A DNA stretch of 64,000 nt, taken from contig JAXMBK010000005.1 of assembly GCA_046349935.1 (NCBI GenBank), positions 124,001-188,000 of the forward strand, written 5' to 3'. The notes under the pieces were generated by a model. It was not told the origin of the DNA and did not search any database. It worked only from the letters and a program-made list of their open reading frames with translations. The DNA comes from CAIXSC01 sp046349935. Its GTDB lineage: Bacteria; Planctomycetota; Planctomycetia; Pirellulales; Pirellulaceae. Positions 53,549 through 62,364 of this stretch are shown here, in pieces (position 1 is the stretch's first letter; each line of letters begins with the position of its first letter). The translations under genes and the position numbers were made by a program.

Positions 53549-53560
53549 ACCCCCGTCTCC

Positions 53561-55114
53561 ATGAAACCCTGGCGCACTAGCACCGGCTTGTATGGACTCG
53601 TGCTGCTCGCGGCGGTCGGGTTCCTGTTGGTCTACATTCCTCCCAAGATCGTCGACCAGTATCGACAGATTGAAGACTGTGGGCGGCCGTGGGTCATCGG
53701 TTACTTCGTCTTAGTCGGCGGCGGCGCTGCGCTGTTGGCCAGCATCACCGGTTCGATCGCCTTCCGCATCTGGAACGCCACTCGTCGCAAGAAGCAACGA
53801 GTTGAGCAGCGGCGGCGGAACCCGAGCGAATTGGGGCAAGGCGAGCAGCAGGACGAGATTCAGACGAACCTCGACAGCATTTTTCAGTTGCAGGATGATC
53901 CGGCGATCGCCGACGACATCAAGCGGCACCTGCAGCCGATGCTGCGCGACTTCCAGGAGAAGCGCGAGTCGCAGGAACTGGAGATCGTCGTGTTCGGAAC
54001 GATCTCCAGCGGCAAGTCTTCGCTGCTCAACGCGCTCGCAGGCCGCGACGTCTTCCAGACCGACCCCAAGGGCGGCACCACCGTCACTCGTAATGAAATC
54101 CCCTGGCCGGGGCTCGACCGCGTCACGCTGGTCGACACTCCTGGGCTTGGCGAAGTGGATGGAGCGGAGCGAGCGGCGATTGCGGCCGCCGCGGCGAAAG
54201 ACGCCGACCTCGTCCTGCTCGTCGTCGACGGCCCCTTACGCGCCTCGGAGTTCCATCTGCTGGAACAACTTGGGTTGATGGAGAAACGCATCGTCGTCTG
54301 TTTGAACAAGCAGGATTGGTACGACGAACGGGAGCGCGCGTCGCTGCTGGGGCAGATCGCCGATCAACTGAAGTCGATCCTCGCGGCCGAGGACATCGTG
54401 GGGGTGCAGTCGCAGACGGCCAAGCGACGGCGAGTGCGCGTGCTGGCGGATGGCAGCGAGCGCGAAGAAGAGGTGGAAGTGCCCCCTGACATCAGCGCCT
54501 TGGCGGTGCGCATGTTGTCGCTGCTGCAACGCGACGGCACGAATCTGTTGTTGGCCAACCTGCTGCTGCAGTCGCGCGGATTGGTGAACGAAGCACGCCG
54601 ACGCGTCGAAGAGTCGCTTGACAAGCAAGCCTGGGAATTGATCGACAAGTACATGTGGGGAGCGGGCGGCGCTGCGGCGCTCAGTCCCCTGCCGCTGCTC
54701 GACATCGCCGCCGGCGGCGCCATCACGACGAAGATGGTGCTCGACTTGGCGCGCGTGTACCGTCAAGACATCGATCTCGACGCCGCCGTCAAACTGCTCG
54801 GACAACTCGGCAAAAACCTCGTCGCCATCCTGGGCGTAAGTGCGGCGACGCCGATCATCGCCTCGTCGATCGCGACGCTGTTGCGAACGGTCCCCGGCGC
54901 CGGGACGCTGGCCGGCGGCATCCTGCAAGGGCTCGTGCAAGCGCTGATCACGCGTTGGATCGGCGCGGTCTTCATCGAATACTTCAAGAACGAAATGAAG
55001 ACCTCGCCCGCGGGGCTCGCCGAAGTCGCGCGCGAACAATGGAAGAAGCTCACCACCGTCCAAGAACTTCGCAACCTGGTCGCCGCCGCCCGCGGCGTCC
55101 TTACTAAGTCTTGA
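53561..55114 (+). CDS. Membrane-bound Era-like GTPase with C-terminal DUF697 domain
   Basis: A 517-residue protein. Two membrane segments lie at the N-terminus (GLVLLAAVGFLLVYIPPKIV; VLVGGGAALLASITGSIAFR). A helical linker leads to a G domain at about residues 140-270: VVFGTISSGKSSLLNALAG (G1), TTVTRNEI (G2), LVDTPGLGEVDG (G3) and VVCLNKQDWYDE (G4). The C-terminal 150 residues are a DUF697-type domain with hydrophobic stretches (LSPLPLLDIAAGGAITTKMV; ILGVSAATPIIASSIATLLR). Related GTPases are thought to act on membranes or envelope stress; the role is unproven. It is 31 bases after der and 9 bases before the PfkB kinase gene, hence likely one operon. Confidence 0.85.
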   Translation: MKPWRTSTGLYGLVLLAAVGFLLVYIPPKIVDQYRQIEDCGRPWVIGYFVLVGGGAALLASITGSIAFRIWNATRRKKQRVEQRRRNPSELGQGEQQDEIQTNLDSIFQLQDDPAIADDIKRHLQPMLRDFQEKRESQELEIVVFGTISSGKSSLLNALAGRDVFQTDPKGGTTVTRNEIPWPGLDRVTLVDTPGLGEVDGAERAAIAAAAAKDADLVLLVVDGPLRASEFHLLEQLGLMEKRIVVCLNKQDWYDERERASLLGQIADQLKSILAAEDIVGVQSQTAKRRRVRVLADGSEREEEVEVPPDISALAVRMLSLLQRDGTNLLLANLLLQSRGLVNEARRRVEESLDKQAWELIDKYMWGAGGAAALSPLPLLDIAAGGAITTKMVLDLARVYRQDIDLDAAVKLLGQLGKNLVAILGVSAATPIIASSIATLLRTVPGAGTLAGGILQGLVQALITRWIGAVFIEYFKNEMKTSPAGLAEVAREQWKKLTTVQELRNLVAAARGVLTKS

Positions 55115-55123
55115 TCGCCGACC

Positions 55124-56155
55124 ATGCTCACTCTTGATCGCCTCCAATCGTTCCTCGCCCAATTGCCGCAGATTCGCATCGGCCTCGTCGGCGACCTGTT
55201 TCTCGATCGCTATCTCGAGTTGGCGCCGGACGTGCGCGAGATGTCGATCGAGACGGGGCTGGAGGCGTACCAGATCACGCAGATCCGCAACGCGCCCGGT
55301 GCGTTGGGCACCGTCCTCAACAACCTCGCGGCGCTCGGCGTCGGACGCTTGATCCCCGTGACGGTCATCGGCGACGACGGCCACGGCTACGACCTGCGCA
55401 AAGCGCTCGAACGCTTGCCGGTCGATCCGCGATACATCGTGAGCGACGAGAAACGACTGACGCCGACCTACACCAAGCCTCTGCGTCGGCATGCCGACGG
55501 CCAAGTCGAAGAATTGAATCGTCTGGATATTCGCGACCGAGCGTCGTTGGCGGAAGCGACGACGCAGGAGGTTTGTCGGCGGATCGAACAGCTGTGGTCC
55601 GAGTGCGAGGGGCTGATCGTGCTCGACCAGATCGTCGAGACCGATTGGGGCGTGGTCAACGACGTCGTGCGGCGGAAGCTGGCCGAGCTCTCCGCCCGCG
55701 ATCCGGAGAAACTGGTGTACGTCGACAGTCGAGCGCACTTGCATCGCTTCACCTTCGGAACGCTGAAGGGGAATCGCAGCGAAGTGACGTCGGCCGCCGG
55801 CATGCCGATCGAAGACGACGCCGCGGTGCAACATTCGCTGCGGGCGCTGGCTCAGCGCACAGGGCGGCAGGCCTACTGCACATGCGGCGAACGCGGCATG
55901 CTGACCGCCGACCCGACCGGCGCCGTGACGCTTGTACCCGGCTATCAAGTCGCCGGTCCGGTCGACATTGTGGGTGCGGGGGATGCGGCCTCCAGCGGCA
56001 TCGTGACGTCGCTATTGGCCGGCGCCACGGCGACCGAAGCGGCCGCCGTCGGCAATCTGGTCGCCTCCATCACCGTCCAGCAACTAGGAACAACCGGCGT
56101 CGCGACCCCCGCGCAGGTCAAATCCCGCTGGCACGACTGGCAAGCCGCCCCGTAG
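55124..56155 (+). CDS. PfkB family carbohydrate kinase, RfaE/HldE-like
   Basis: A 343-residue sugar kinase of the ribokinase fold. The start, IGLVGDLFLDRYLELAPDVR, and GALGTVLNNLAALGVGRLIP resemble the kinase domain of heptose-7-phosphate kinase RfaE/HldE. The catalytic base is Asp in VDIVGAGDAASSGIVTSLLA (the GAGD anion hole). KGNRSEVTSAAGM and YCTCGERGMLTAD also fit the fold. There is no nucleotidyltransferase domain, so it is not a full HldE. ADP-heptose synthesis is plausible but not shown. The ATG at 55124 follows the GTPase gene by 9 bases. The stop is the TAG of REP-like copy F. Confidence 0.82.
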   Translation: MLTLDRLQSFLAQLPQIRIGLVGDLFLDRYLELAPDVREMSIETGLEAYQITQIRNAPGALGTVLNNLAALGVGRLIPVTVIGDDGHGYDLRKALERLPVDPRYIVSDEKRLTPTYTKPLRRHADGQVEELNRLDIRDRASLAEATTQEVCRRIEQLWSECEGLIVLDQIVETDWGVVNDVVRRKLAELSARDPEKLVYVDSRAHLHRFTFGTLKGNRSEVTSAAGMPIEDDAAVQHSLRALAQRTGRQAYCTCGERGMLTADPTGAVTLVPGYQVAGPVDIVGAGDAASSGIVTSLLAGATATEAAAVGNLVASITVQQLGTTGVATPAQVKSRWHDWQAAP

Positions 56156-56242
56156 CACAGGCTTCCAGCCTGTGACCAGCACTTTAGAACACGCTTCCAG
56201 CCTGTGACCAGCACTTTAGAACACGCTTCCAGCCTATGACCA
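56150..56242 (+). repeat. REP-like palindrome, copy F, with 32-bp tandem repeats
   Basis: CCGTAG (stop 56153-56155) and CACAGGCT-TCC-AGCCTGTG (56156-56174). The right half then repeats with a 32-bp period: GCTTCCAGCCT begins at 56161 and 56193, and a copy with one change begins at 56225. Confidence 0.9.
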
Positions 56243-56269
56243 GCACCACCACAAACCCGTCACCCCGCC

Positions 56270-57706
56270 CTACCCCGCCAAAATCTCCAAGACAACTCGT
56301 CCGTACACATCGGTAAGTCGATAGTCTCTGCCGGCGTGTCGATACGTCAGCCGTTCATGGTTGAGCCCCAGCAGATGCAGAATGGTGGCGTGCACGTCAT
56401 GCACGTGCATCTTGTCTTGGACGGCGCGGAACCCGAAGTCGTCGGTCGCTCCGTACGCCATGCCGCCGCGTACGCCGCCGCCCGCCATCCACATGGTGAA
56501 ACCCCAGTGGTTGTGGTCGCGCCCATCGCCGCCTTCGGACGTCGACGTGCGTCCGAATTCGCCGCCCCAGACCACCAGCGTATCGTCGAGCAATCCACGT
56601 TGTTTCAGGTCCATGAGCAGCGCGGCGGTCGGTTGGTCGATATCCTTCGCCAGCGACTCGGTTGATGCGTTGTGATTGCGGTGGGTATCCCACGGCTGGC
56701 CGTTGCCGTAGTAAATCTGTACGAACCGCACGCCGCGCTCGACCAATCGGCGTGCGAGCAGGCACGAGTTGGCGTAGTGGCTGGAACCGTAAAGCTCGCG
56801 GACTTGCTTCGTCTCCAGATTCAGGTCGAAGGCTTCGCCGGCCGCGGTTTGCATCCGGAACGCGGTCTCCATGGCTTGGATGCGCGCGTCGAGCGCCGCT
56901 TCGCCCGCGTGCTGGGCCAAGTGCTCTTCGTTGAGCGACCGGAGCAGGTCGAGTTGTCGTCGCTGTTGTTCCAGCGACAACTTGGCGTTGCGGATGAACG
57001 GCACCATTTTCTGAGGATCGAGCTGACTGTGGTTGATGTAGGTGCCTTGATATTCGCCGGGCAGAAAGGCGCTCGACCACATCTCGGAAAACCTCACCGG
57101 CCGGCCGGGACAGAGCACGATGTAGCCCGGCAAGTCTTGGTTTTCGGCGCCCAGACCGTAGAGGAACCACGAGCCCATGCTGGGGCGAGTCGGCGTGATC
57201 GTTCCGTTGTTCATTTGGAACAGCGCCGGCCCGTGGTTGGGGTTGTCGCAGTGGACCGCGCGGAGAATACACAAGTCGTCGATGCATTGTCCCAGGTGCG
57301 GCAATAGGTCGCTGACCGGCAGCCCGCATCGTCCGCGCGGCTGAAACGCGTATGGCACGGCCATCAGGCCGCCGGTGGCGTTTTCCGTGCGAAAGTCGAC
57401 TTCCTTCGGCCGTTCGCCCGCGTGTTTGTTGAGCAGCGGTTTAGGATCGAAGAAGTCGGCTTGGAACGGACCGCCGTTCATGAACAACTGAATGACGCGC
57501 TTCGCACGCGGTGCAATGTGCGGACCGCGCACGATCGACTTGCCCGGCGCCGTCTGTTTCAGCGCCGGCTGTTCCGGCGCGGCAGCAAGCGACGAGGGGT
57601 CCGCGAGCAACTGGGCCAGTCCCAGCGTTCCAAGCCCGCCGCCCATGCGCGCGAGCAACTGACGGCGGGACAGGCCCAGTCGAACGTGATTGGGAAGTTC
57701 TTGCAT
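56270..57706 (-). CDS. DUF1501 family protein (copy 5)
   Basis: A 478-residue DUF1501 protein with leader LSRRQLLARMGGGLGTLGLA. Marks are RVIQLFMNGGPFQADFFDPK, CGLPVSDLLPHLGQCIDDLC and LVVWGGEFGRTSTSEGGDGR with DHNHWGFTMWMAGGGVRGGM. It belongs to the same subtype as copy 6 (MNGGP and HAKNPLL-type start, GGEFGR), different from copies 1 to 4. It follows the cyclase gene by 20 bases on the same strand, so the two are likely one operon. Confidence 0.9.
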   Translation of the reverse strand: MQELPNHVRLGLSRRQLLARMGGGLGTLGLAQLLADPSSLAAAPEQPALKQTAPGKSIVRGPHIAPRAKRVIQLFMNGGPFQADFFDPKPLLNKHAGERPKEVDFRTENATGGLMAVPYAFQPRGRCGLPVSDLLPHLGQCIDDLCILRAVHCDNPNHGPALFQMNNGTITPTRPSMGSWFLYGLGAENQDLPGYIVLCPGRPVRFSEMWSSAFLPGEYQGTYINHSQLDPQKMVPFIRNAKLSLEQQRRQLDLLRSLNEEHLAQHAGEAALDARIQAMETAFRMQTAAGEAFDLNLETKQVRELYGSSHYANSCLLARRLVERGVRFVQIYYGNGQPWDTHRNHNASTESLAKDIDQPTAALLMDLKQRGLLDDTLVVWGGEFGRTSTSEGGDGRDHNHWGFTMWMAGGGVRGGMAYGATDDFGFRAVQDKMHVHDVHATILHLLGLNHERLTYRHAGRDYRLTDVYGRVVLEILAG

Positions 57707-57726
57707 CGTCGCGTCCCTCGCTGGCG

Positions 57727-59457
57727 CTAGTCGACGTACGGGATGGCGATTGCTCGCCCGTACCCGCCGCGCGTCCCCTTGATCTTCATCGGAGCGAACA
57801 CGAAGAACGACGGCTGTTCCTCAATCGCTCCCAAGTTCGTCAGATACTCAATCAACAACAGGTTCTTCGTCGCCGCGAGCCACGCGACGTGAGCCGCTTG
57901 CTCACGGTCGACGCCGCCCATCGTCGGGCCGTCCGTGCCGACGCAGCGAATCCCCTTCTCGGCCAAGTACGCCATTGTCTCAGGCGTCGGCGCCGGCCAG
58001 CCCTCGGCCTTCCCCAACAGTGGAGCGGCGAAGCACGGGTCGATCTCGGGTGCAGGCGGCAGCGGCTTGAAATGAGCGTCGGAGTGACCCGAGCGGAACA
58101 GGACGACGTCGCCCGCCGCCAACGGTCGAGTCCGCGACTCGTACTGCTTCACATGCTCGACCGTGATCGACGGCGAGCGGGGCCAGTCGGCTTGTTTTGT
58201 GCTGCCGACCAGCGACCGGACGTCGATCACGCGCGCTTCGCCCATGGTTTGTTCGAGCGGCAATTGGTCCAGCGTCAACGTGCTGAAACCGCGCGGGCCG
58301 TACTTGGATTCATAGGAGGCGAGCAGTTGTCGCGTCTTGGCGTCGTATTGCGCGGGATCGAAGCCCGGCGCGGGCAAAGAAAAACTGGGCAGCACGACGT
58401 GCGTACCGACTTGGCCGTCCAGGAGATGGGTGAGCGCGAAATAGGGGCCGCGATTGCGTGCGAACGCGTTGAGCACCTTGGAGACGTAGCGACTGCCCTC
58501 TTCGCCAGGGCCGTAGCCGGGCCACGTGATCGGGTAGTCTTCGTGCAAGGTGACGGAGAGGTCGACCACTTTCTTGGCGCGAGCGCTACGGATCAGTCGG
58601 GCCGCCAACTTCGGTTCCGTGATCGCGAGCGCTCGGCATTCGCCGCCCGAGCCGCCGGCATGTTTGGCGGGTAATTGAGCGTAAAAGGCGCCGGTCGTTG
58701 GGAGCGAGCCGAGGTTCGTTCCGCATTCGATCCAGATCATGCCGCGCTTGCCGCCCGCTTGGTGAGTCGCGACGGCCAGGTCGGGCAGCGGCCCCATGCT
58801 GGCGCCGTCGAGCCCCAACGTGAGCACGCCGCGTTCGGCCAGGTACTCCATCGTCTCGGGCGTCGGCGCGGGCCAGCCCGGCGTATCTTTCCGCAAGGCG
58901 GTCGTTACGAACCGATCTCCCTCGGGAAACTGTTTGTAATAGCGGTCGGTATAGTCGCTGCGAAACAGCACGACGTCGCCGAACTTCAGCGGCCGGTTCT
59001 TCTTCTCCCAAGCGATCACAACGTCGGGGCGAATGAGAAAGCTGGCGCCTTCGGGCGCTTTATCGACCGAATCGGTGACGTCGATGACGCAAGCTTCACC
59101 GCAGAATTGCCACGCGGGCACTTTTTCGCCGGTGATGAGCCCGTTGGGGCCGGCGCCGGGAACTCCCGAGTCGGGCGGAGGGACGAAGTGCGCGGGGGCG
59201 TCCCACTGAGTGCCCGTGTGTTCGTCGATGATGATCAAGTCGCGGTGGAACGGGCCGGGGCCGATGCGCTGTTGCGACAACACGGCATGCGGCGTCATAC
59301 CGACCGGCCAGACGCAAGGCAAATCGGGAGCAACCAACAGCGACAAGTCCTTCACCTGCGCGCCGGGGACTTGAGCATTCGCCGAGTCGCCGACCAAGAT
59401 ACTGAACGCACTAATTGAGAACACGCCGAGACACCACGCCGCCAGTCGCCGCCTCAT
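57727..59457 (-). CDS. Exported two-domain cyclase family protein
   Basis: A 576-residue protein of the cyclase/kynurenine-formamidase-like family, with a signal peptide (LAAWCLGVFSISAFSILVGD) and two copies of the domain. Such enzymes hydrolyse amides or lactones with a metal bound by HxGTHxDxPxH. In the first domain the motif is HTGTQWDAPAH, with Gln for the middle His. In the second it reads QVGTHVVLPSF, so two His and the Asp are lost. Both copies keep the later block (RPLAAGDVVLFRSGHSDAHF; RPLKFGDVVLFRSDYTDRYY) and EGWPAPTPETMAYLAEKGIR. The ATG at 59457 is fixed by GGAGGG 8 bases upstream. A 20-bp perfect palindrome lies 31 bases upstream. The substrate is unknown. Confidence 0.88.
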   Translation of the reverse strand: MRRRLAAWCLGVFSISAFSILVGDSANAQVPGAQVKDLSLLVAPDLPCVWPVGMTPHAVLSQQRIGPGPFHRDLIIIDEHTGTQWDAPAHFVPPPDSGVPGAGPNGLITGEKVPAWQFCGEACVIDVTDSVDKAPEGASFLIRPDVVIAWEKKNRPLKFGDVVLFRSDYTDRYYKQFPEGDRFVTTALRKDTPGWPAPTPETMEYLAERGVLTLGLDGASMGPLPDLAVATHQAGGKRGMIWIECGTNLGSLPTTGAFYAQLPAKHAGGSGGECRALAITEPKLAARLIRSARAKKVVDLSVTLHEDYPITWPGYGPGEEGSRYVSKVLNAFARNRGPYFALTHLLDGQVGTHVVLPSFSLPAPGFDPAQYDAKTRQLLASYESKYGPRGFSTLTLDQLPLEQTMGEARVIDVRSLVGSTKQADWPRSPSITVEHVKQYESRTRPLAAGDVVLFRSGHSDAHFKPLPPAPEIDPCFAAPLLGKAEGWPAPTPETMAYLAEKGIRCVGTDGPTMGGVDREQAAHVAWLAATKNLLLIEYLTNLGAIEEQPSFFVFAPMKIKGTRGGYGRAIAIPYVD

Positions 59458-59487
59458 ACCCGCCGCCCTCCACGCCTGTCGAATTAC

Positions 59488-59507
59488 GTTTGGTTGATCA
59501 ACCAAAC
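59488..59507. promoter_or_regulatory. 20-bp perfect palindrome, probable operator
   Basis: GTTTGGTTGATCAACCAAAC between the divergent cyclase (start 59457) and PQQ-hydrolase (start 59583) genes. The core TTGGT-N6-ACCAA resembles sites of GntR-type repressors, but no regulator gene is present in the window. Confidence 0.6.
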
Positions 59508-59582
59508 TCGATTGTGCGATGAATCGCGGCGCGGTTCAACGTACCGCCGTTCACCTCGCCGACATTCCTGGAGCATGTACCG

Positions 59583-61664
59583 ATGATTCAATTGATTGGC
59601 CGAACCGTATTGAACGGCGCGATCCACGCGACGCGGCGCTGCGGCCCCGCGTGGGCGCTGGGCCTATTCAGCTTGCTCGCCGCGGCGCCGACGGTCGCCG
59701 CGGACTGGCCCGCGTTTCGAGGTCCGCATGGGTCCGGCGTCGCTGACGATGTCCGCGCGCCGCTGAATTGGGGGCGAGATCGAAACGTCGCCTGGCAAGT
59801 CGAACTGCCGCGCCCAGGCAACGGCAGCCCCATCGTTTCTCAGGGACGAGTGTTCGTCGCCTCGGCGGAAGACGCCGACGGCCTGCAGCGCAGCCTGTAC
59901 TGCTTGGACGCGGCCAGCGGCAAGCAACTGTGGGTCCGCACGGCGGCGGCTGCGAAGAAGCACCCCACGCATGACACCAACCCGTACGGCGGCACGACGC
60001 CCGCGAGCGACGGACGGCGCGTCGTCGTCTGGCACGCGTCCGCCGGTCTGTACTGCTATGGGCACGACGGCGTCGAGCTTTGGAAACGCGACTTGGGCGA
60101 GTTCGAACATATGTGGGGCTACGGCACGTCCCCCATGTTGTACGACGGCAAAGTGATCCTCAGCACGGGGCCCGGCAAGCGTTGCTTCATCGCGGCGTTC
60201 GATCTGGCGAGCGGCAAGACGCTGTGGGAGACCGACGAGCCGCTCGAGGGCGACGCCAACCACAACAAGGCGGGAAAGTACCACGGCACGTGGTCGACTC
60301 CCGTCGTGGCGAAGGTCGAAGGACGCGACCAAATCATCGCGGTGATGCCGCAGCGCGTCGTCGCTTACGATCCCGCGAACGGCCAGATCCTCTGGTGGTG
60401 CGGAGGCGTCGGGCATGATCGGGGCGATCTCTCCTACTCGTCACCCGTCCTCGTCGGCGACGTTTGCTTTGTCACCGGCGGCTTCCGCGGACCCGCGCTT
60501 GCCGTCCGCATGGGCGGATCGGGGGATGTGACCGAATCGCGGCGACTGTGGCGCAAGGAGAACAATCCGCAGAGCATCGGTTCGGGAGTGGTCGTCGACG
60601 GACTCGTGTATCGCCCCAACGCGGGGCCCGCGACGCTGGAGTGCCTTGATCCGCTGACCGGCAAAACTCGCTGGGCGGAACGCGCGGGCGTGGACTATTG
60701 GGCGTCGATCATTCGCGTCGGCGACTTGCTGTACGCCGTCGACCAAAACGCCGACACGGTCGTCTTCAAGCCGAACCCCGAGAAGCTCGAGGTGGTCGCG
60801 ACGAACAAGTGGGGCGCCACTTGCAATTCGACGCTGGCCGCCGCCGACGGGCGACTTTATCTGCGCACCAACAAACACTTGATTTGCTTCGCGGACGCTC
60901 CGCGGTTCCCGGGCGTCAAGTCGCAGTGGAACGGCTTTGATCGCTACGACTTCGAGGTCGGGGGCAAGAAGGCGCTGGTGGTCGTCCCCAAGACGCCCGC
61001 GAAGGGCAACCCCTGGGTCTGGCACGGCGAATTCTTCGGACACAAACCGGCGCCCGACGTAAAGCTGTTGGAACGCGGCTTTCACATCGTGTACCTCAGC
61101 GTCCCCGACATGCTCGGCGCACCCGAAGCGGTGCGGCACTGGAACCTGCTCCACCAGGAACTCACGGAAAAGCACCATCTGAGCAAGAAGGTTTCGTTGG
61201 TCGGTTTGAGTCGCGGGGGGCTGTATTGTTACAACTGGGCCGCGGCGAATCCCGACAAGGTCGCGTGCATCTATGGCGACGCGCCGGTGTGCGACTTCAA
61301 GAGTTGGCCAGGCGGGAAAGGGAAAGGCAAGGGCAGCCCGCGCGACTGGAAACTGGTCCTGGAGCGGTACGGCTACAAGGACGACGCCGAGGCGCTGGCG
61401 TCGAAGGCGAACCCGGTCGACAATCTCGAGCCGCTCGCGAAGGCCCACGTGCCGCTGCTGCACGTGTACGGGGATGCGGACGACGTCGTGCCTTGGGACG
61501 AGAATACGGGGGTGGTGGCCGAGCGCTACAAGAAGCTGGGCGGCGACATCACGTTGATCGCGAAGCCGGGCGTCGGTCATCATCCTCACGGGCTGGATGA
61601 CCCGACGCCGATCGTCGAGTTTATCGCGCGACACGGCGGCGCCGCCGCGGCGGAGCAGCCGTAG
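59583..61664 (+). CDS. Exported PQQ-like beta-propeller fused to an alpha/beta hydrolase
   Basis: A 693-residue protein with a signal peptide (AWALGLFSLLAAAPTVAADW). Residues about 45-440 are a PQQ-type propeller (DWPAFRGPHGSGVADDVRAP; YCLDAASGKQLWVRTAAAAK; VVAYDPANGQILWWCGGVGH; LECLDPLTGKTRWAERAGVD). Residues about 455-690 are an alpha/beta hydrolase: nucleophile Ser in SLVGLSRGGLYCYNWA, acid Asp in LLHVYGDADDVVPWDENTG, and catalytic His in GVGHHPHGLDDPTPIVEF. Planctomycete propellers of the first kind are common; the fusion to a hydrolase suggests an exported esterase for a sugar or glycan ester, which is inference. The ATG at 59583 follows GGAG by 10 bases. Confidence 0.87.
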   Translation: MIQLIGRTVLNGAIHATRRCGPAWALGLFSLLAAAPTVAADWPAFRGPHGSGVADDVRAPLNWGRDRNVAWQVELPRPGNGSPIVSQGRVFVASAEDADGLQRSLYCLDAASGKQLWVRTAAAAKKHPTHDTNPYGGTTPASDGRRVVVWHASAGLYCYGHDGVELWKRDLGEFEHMWGYGTSPMLYDGKVILSTGPGKRCFIAAFDLASGKTLWETDEPLEGDANHNKAGKYHGTWSTPVVAKVEGRDQIIAVMPQRVVAYDPANGQILWWCGGVGHDRGDLSYSSPVLVGDVCFVTGGFRGPALAVRMGGSGDVTESRRLWRKENNPQSIGSGVVVDGLVYRPNAGPATLECLDPLTGKTRWAERAGVDYWASIIRVGDLLYAVDQNADTVVFKPNPEKLEVVATNKWGATCNSTLAAADGRLYLRTNKHLICFADAPRFPGVKSQWNGFDRYDFEVGGKKALVVVPKTPAKGNPWVWHGEFFGHKPAPDVKLLERGFHIVYLSVPDMLGAPEAVRHWNLLHQELTEKHHLSKKVSLVGLSRGGLYCYNWAAANPDKVACIYGDAPVCDFKSWPGGKGKGKGSPRDWKLVLERYGYKDDAEALASKANPVDNLEPLAKAHVPLLHVYGDADDVVPWDENTGVVAERYKKLGGDITLIAKPGVGHHPHGLDDPTPIVEFIARHGGAAAAEQP

Positions 61665-61740
61665 GCGACGAGCGGGGAAGAGAGACTAGACTAGCGGCGG
61701 CGCGGCGACCGCGTCGCTTCACCACTTCGAGAGCGGAAAA

Positions 61741-62103
61741 ATGCCATTCATTGACATACAGTCCATTCGTCCGATTGAACCGGTTCCGGGGTGCCGCATG
61801 CGAACGCCGTTCGGCGAGCACCTGATGCTGTCGTATTTGGAGATGGAGGCTGGCGCCGAGGTGCCATTGCACAGTCACCCGCATGAACAGGGCGGCATCC
61901 TGCTCCAGGGAAAAGTACAACTGACGATTGGCGACGAAACGCGCGTCGTCGAGGCCGGTTCGTTGTTCATCATTCCGCCGAACGTGCCGCACCGCGCCGT
62001 CGCCGTCGACGGCCCCGCCGTAGTGCTCGACGTCTTCAGCCCCGTCCGCGAAGACTACGCCGCACTCACAAACACCTATATCCCGCCCCTGAAGTCCCCG
62101 TAG
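61741..62103 (+). CDS. Single-domain cupin protein
   Basis: A 120-residue cupin. Motif 1 is HSHPHEQGGILLQGKVQLTI, with two His and Glu/Gln as metal ligands. Motif 2 is LFIIPPNVPHRAVAVDGPAV, with the third His. Small cupins of this kind bind a metal and act as isomerases, dioxygenases or sensors; the substrate cannot be told. GAGAGCGGAAAA precedes the ATG. It lies 76 bases after the PQQ-hydrolase gene and may belong to the same transcript. The stop is the TAG of REP-like copy G. Confidence 0.88.
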   Translation: MPFIDIQSIRPIEPVPGCRMRTPFGEHLMLSYLEMEAGAEVPLHSHPHEQGGILLQGKVQLTIGDETRVVEAGSLFIIPPNVPHRAVAVDGPAVVLDVFSPVREDYAALTNTYIPPLKSP

Positions 62104-62353
62104 GACAGGCTTCCAGCCTGTCGGCCGCCAAGAAGGATCCTTTTTGCCACCGAGTCCACCGAGGCCACCGAGTCGCCCCGCCGCGAATCCGCACCTCTGC
62201 GCCCTCTGTGGCGCAAAACGAACGCGGCGGCCCGTAGGACAGGCTTCCAGCCTGTCAGCCGCCAAGAAGGATCCTTTTTGCCACCGAGTCCACCGAGGCC
62301 ACCGAGTCGCCCCGCCTCGAATTCGCACCTCTGCGCCCTCTGTGGCGCAAACG
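62098..62353. repeat. Two direct copies of about 122 bp, each starting with the REP-like palindrome (copies G and H)
   Basis: 62098-62220 and 62232-62353 are almost identical with a period of 134. Each begins CCGTAG plus GACAGGCT-TCC-AGCCTGTC (stems 62104-62122 and 62238-62256). Each then has CGCCAAGAAGGATCCTTTTT, four CACCGAG-type units and CACCTCTGCGCCCTCTGTGG. The first TAG is the cupin stop codon. Confidence 0.92.
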
Positions 62354-62364
62354 GGCTCGGGGCA

